Shown piece after piece: positions 5,745 to 5,899 of a stretch of 5,899 nt of DNA (positions are counted from its first letter, which is position 1; each line of letters opens with the position of its first letter). Made by a program: the position numbers and the translations under genes. The notes beneath the pieces were generated by a model that ran no database searches, had not been told where the DNA came from, and saw only the letters and a program-made list of their open reading frames with translations. Source of the stretch: Candidatus Caccousia avistercoris (GTDB lineage: Bacteria; Bacillota; Clostridia; Oscillospirales; Acutalibacteraceae); contig DVMK01000003.1 of the NCBI GenBank assembly GCA_018715025.1, forward strand, positions 1-5,899, read 5' to 3'.

Positions 5745-5791
5745 GTCAGAGAAGGAGGAGAAAGCGCAAGGCTTTCTCCTCCTTCTCTGAC
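5745..5791 (+). terminator. perfect 21-bp stem hairpin at the operon end (terminator-like, no T-run)
   Basis: The arm at 5745-5765 is perfectly complementary to 5771-5791 across a five-base loop (GCAAG). It begins 12 bases after the glycosyltransferase stop. Its place fits an operon end, but on the + strand the next bases are AAAAAC and not T. On the minus strand the following bases are only moderately T-rich (ATCATATTTTCC). It may be a bidirectional or processing/3'-end-stabilising hairpin instead of a classical terminator. The hairpin is certain; its role is inferred. Confidence 0.65.
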
Positions 5792-5834
5792 AAAAACAGA
5801 AATCCCCAGCGTTCTCCGCTGCGGAAAACCGGGG
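5791..5834 (-). terminator. candidate minus-strand terminator of a gene beyond the right edge
   Basis: On the minus strand an imperfect hairpin (CCCC/GGGG outer stem at 5804-5807 with 5831-5834; inner stem 5812-5818 with 5822-5828, one mismatch, loop 5819-5821) is followed by the T-rich ATTTCTGTTTTTG. This would end transcription coming from the right, implying a convergent neighbour. The rest of the edge (5835-5899) holds a further 7-bp inverted repeat, GCCGGTT/AACCGGC (5841-5847 with 5866-5872), and no gene. Confidence 0.4.
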
Positions 5835-5899
5835 CGCTTTGCCGGTTGCTAACACGTTACTGACAAACCGGCCGTTTTGGCAAAAGAAAAAACCGCATA

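Noticed and set aside
5445..5855. A 136-codon minus-strand open frame covering the end of the glycosyltransferase and the 21-bp hairpin
   Set aside because: It reads through a long hairpin and a known gene in antisense, with no recognisable domain.

Overview
The window looks like chromosomal DNA from a GC-rich member of the Firmicutes/Clostridia, most likely a gut Oscillospiraceae/Ruminococcaceae-type bacterium. This is inferred from strong AGGAGG ribosome binding sites, clear vegetative -35/-10 promoters in an AT-rich gap, GC-rich third codon positions, and the gene content. No sequence search was run, so the genus is not known. No CRISPR array, insertion sequence, transposase, rRNA or tRNA was found.

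Layout. (1) Left part, + strand, 2-541: two small genes, a 95-residue protein resembling the Nif11 leader-like fold and a 59-residue protein of unknown function. The ribosome binding site of the second lies in the 3' arm of a 9-bp inverted repeat. (2) 542-795: a convergent gap with a GC-rich, strongly foldable palindromic element (about 548-697) and the intrinsic terminator of the minus-strand operon. (3) 796-2805, minus strand: a two-gene operon of a ROK-family (glucokinase-type) kinase followed by aldose 1-epimerase galM, for entry of free sugar into glycolysis. (4) 2806-3028: a divergent promoter region with two back-to-back vegetative promoters and a hairpin/palindrome at the predicted + strand start site. 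(5) 3029-5732, + strand: a tightly packed three-gene operon of an initiating polyprenyl-phosphate sugar-1-phosphate transferase, the tRNA t6A dehydratase tcdA, and a GT4 glycosyltransferase. (6) 5733-5899: a perfect 21-bp stem hairpin just after the last stop, then a second hairpin that fits a minus-strand terminator for a gene beyond the right edge.

How they work together. The ROK kinase and GalM handle hexose interconversion and phosphorylation. The divergent operon encodes the first membrane step and a later sugar addition of a surface polysaccharide or glycan. TcdA is a tRNA-modification enzyme caught between the two glycan genes, probably by co-transcription rather than shared chemistry. 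I see no convincing new multi-gene system. The best candidates for a second look are the small-protein pair with its masked ribosome binding site, the palindromic element, and the perfect 21-bp hairpin.
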